NCBI GenBank assembly: GCA_964016885.1
Contig: OZ024741.1
Coordinates: 414,424,081 to 414,488,080, forward strand
Reading direction: 5' to 3'
From: Eledone cirrhosa
Lineage: Eukaryota > Mollusca > Cephalopoda > Octopoda > Eledonidae
DNA length: 64,000 bases
Shown here: one piece after another, positions 63,101 to 64,000 of the stretch
How the letters are laid out: each line of letters begins with the position of its first letter
How positions within the stretch are numbered: the stretch's first letter is position 1
Program-made: the position numbers and the translations under genes
The notes under the pieces: generated by a model
The model's database searches: none
What the model was told of the DNA's origin: nothing
What the model saw: the letters and a program-made list of their open reading frames with translations, nothing else

Positions 63101-64000
63101 ACCTTTAACCCCTCAACCCTGCTAACCCAATATTTCAATACTGACCTTTAATCCCTCAACCCTGCTAACCCAATATTTCAGTACTAACCTTTAACCCCTC
63201 AACCCTGCTAACCCAATATTTCAGTACTGACCTTTAACCCCTCAACCCTTCTAACCCAATATTTCAGTACTAACCTTTAACCCCTCAACCCTGCTAACCC
63301 AATATTTCAATACTAACCTTTAACCCCTCAACCCTGCTAACCCAATATTTCAGTACTGACCTTTAACCCCTCAACCCTGCTAACCCAATATTTCAATACT
63401 AACCTTTAACCCCTCAACCCTGCTAACCCAATATTTCAATACTAACCTTTAACCCCTCAACCCTGCTAACCCAATATTTCAATACTAACCTTTAACCCCT
63501 CAACCCTGCTAACCCAATATTTCAATACTAACCTTTAACCCCTCAACCCTGCTAACCCAATATTTCAGTACTGACCTTTAACCCCTCAACTCTGCTAACC
63601 CAATATTTCAGTACTGACTTTTAACCCCTCAACCCTGCTAACCCAATATTTCAGTACTGACCTTTAACCCCTCAACCCTGCTAACCCAATATTTCAGTAC
63701 TGACCTTTAACCCCTCAACCCTGCTAACCCAATATTTCAGTACTGACCTTTAACCCCTCAACCCTGCTCACCCAATATTTTAGTACTGACCATTAACCCC
63801 TCAACCCTGCTAACCAAATATTTCAGTACTAACCTTTAACCCCTCAACCCTGCTAACCCAATATTTCAGTACTGACCTTTAACCCCTCAACCCTGCTAAC
63901 CCAATATTTCAATACTGACCTTTAACCCCTCAACCCTGCTAACCCAATATTTCAATACTAACCTTTAACCCCTCAACCCTGCTAACCCAATATTTCAATA

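Larger units (their letters stand above)
1..64000 (+). repeat. 43-bp satellite DNA array filling the window
   Basis: The sequence is a head-to-tail array of a 43-bp monomer. Taking the monomer start as the t of tatttca, starts fall at 1, 44, 87 and so on. I followed this phase across the window, correcting for 22 short monomers, and it closes exactly: 1,490 complete monomers to base 63,990, then 10 bases of the next. The A-type monomer has 12 A, 12 T, 16 C and 3 G, so GC is about 44% with a very strong excess of C over G. Copies differ by a few substitutions that recur in patterned blocks, the mark of a satellite evolving by unequal exchange or amplification of multi-monomer segments. All copies are in one orientation and no foreign DNA interrupts them. 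The array continues beyond both edges. I do not recognise this monomer as a named satellite family. Confidence 0.99.
1..64000. other. No coding sequence or RNA gene in the window
   Basis: The monomer length leaves remainder 1 on division by 3, so each stop triplet moves through all three frames in three monomers. On the + strand the consensus has TGA (or TAA) at base 12 and TAA at bases 19 and 36. On the - strand, stops arise from tca at 5 and 26, tta at 18 and cta at 35. With these positions the longest stop-free gap in a consensus stretch is about 69 nt in every frame of either strand. Variant monomers lengthen this only locally. Any short open frame here is a by-product of the repeat. No tRNA-like or rRNA-like segment is present, since no stretch departs from the 43-bp pattern. 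Confidence 0.96.

Noticed and set aside
1..64000. CRISPR array with repeat and spacer of regular period
   Set aside because: The full 43-bp period is conserved, with no unique spacers, no leader and no cas genes. The monomers are contiguous satellite units.
1..64000. Telomere
   Set aside because: TAACCC motifs are present but are separated by other sequence at 7-9-base steps inside a fixed 43-bp unit. No run of pure hexamers exists.
1..64000. Repetitive protein-coding gene (for example a minisatellite exon)
   Set aside because: The 43-bp period shifts frame each monomer, and both strands have stops in all frames within about 69 nt of consensus sequence.
1..64000. CCAAT box and TATA-like promoter in each monomer
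   Set aside because: CCAAT and tatttca occur in most monomers simply because they are part of the unit. There is no initiator, gene or other promoter context.
1..64000. Transposon or retroelement insertion
   Set aside because: The phase of the monomer is continuous once 22 short monomers are counted. No stretch departs from the monomer pattern, and no target-site duplication or terminal repeat is visible.
1..64000. Assignment to a named species or satellite family
   Set aside because: Nothing in the monomer is diagnostic to me, and no flanking gene is available. Naming a host would be a guess.

Overview
The whole 64,000-base window is one uninterrupted tandem-repeat (satellite) array. The monomer is 43 bp and every copy lies in the same orientation. 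Following the phase by hand from base 1 to base 64,000 gives 1,490 complete monomers plus a 10-base partial at the right edge: 1,468 of 43 bp, 13 of 42 bp, one of 40 bp and eight of 35 bp. These lengths sum exactly to the window. The array runs off both ends, so no flank, junction or anchoring gene is visible. I see no protein-coding gene, RNA gene, transposon, inversion or unique sequence.

The organism must be a eukaryote, because an array of this size with nested higher-order repeats is a heterochromatic satellite (pericentromeric, subtelomeric, or on a sex or B chromosome). The species cannot be named from the sequence. Perfect TAACCC hexamers in the monomer match the vertebrate-type telomere repeat, a weak hint towards an animal with TTAGGG telomeres.

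The monomer opens with tatttcagtactga, has a central tttaacccc and closes with gctaacccaa. Main variants differ at a few diagnostic sites. A is cagtactgacc and carries a perfect 10-bp palindrome. B is cagtactaacc, C is caatactaacc and D is tattacaatactaacc. E is D plus cacctc and gccaacgc, and carries a CpG. G begins tatctcag and H begins tagtacaa. The + strand is almost free of guanine: 3 of 43 bases in A and 1 of 43 in C and D.

Layout. From 1 to 20,812 there are 484 monomers with no length change. This part is built from a 71-monomer (3,053 bp) repeat, a clean 52-monomer (2,236 bp) tandem duplication, a 50-monomer segment repeated 3,612 bp apart and a clean 32-monomer (1,376 bp) tandem duplication. 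From 20,813 onward length variants appear, mostly copied along with larger duplications. The region 21.8-31.3 kb holds long segments repeated 3.9 and 4.5 kb apart. The region 34.0-38.7 kb is a tandem duplication of about 2.3-2.4 kb, and 40.1-43.2 kb is one of about 1.6 kb. From 43.7 to about 58.3 kb there is a three-copy tandem repeat of 4.6-5.6 kb. The end of the window has a run of 11 monomers sharing one variant and a duplication of about 1.7-1.8 kb. The variant patterns therefore record successive amplifications at scales from 85 bp to about 5 kb.
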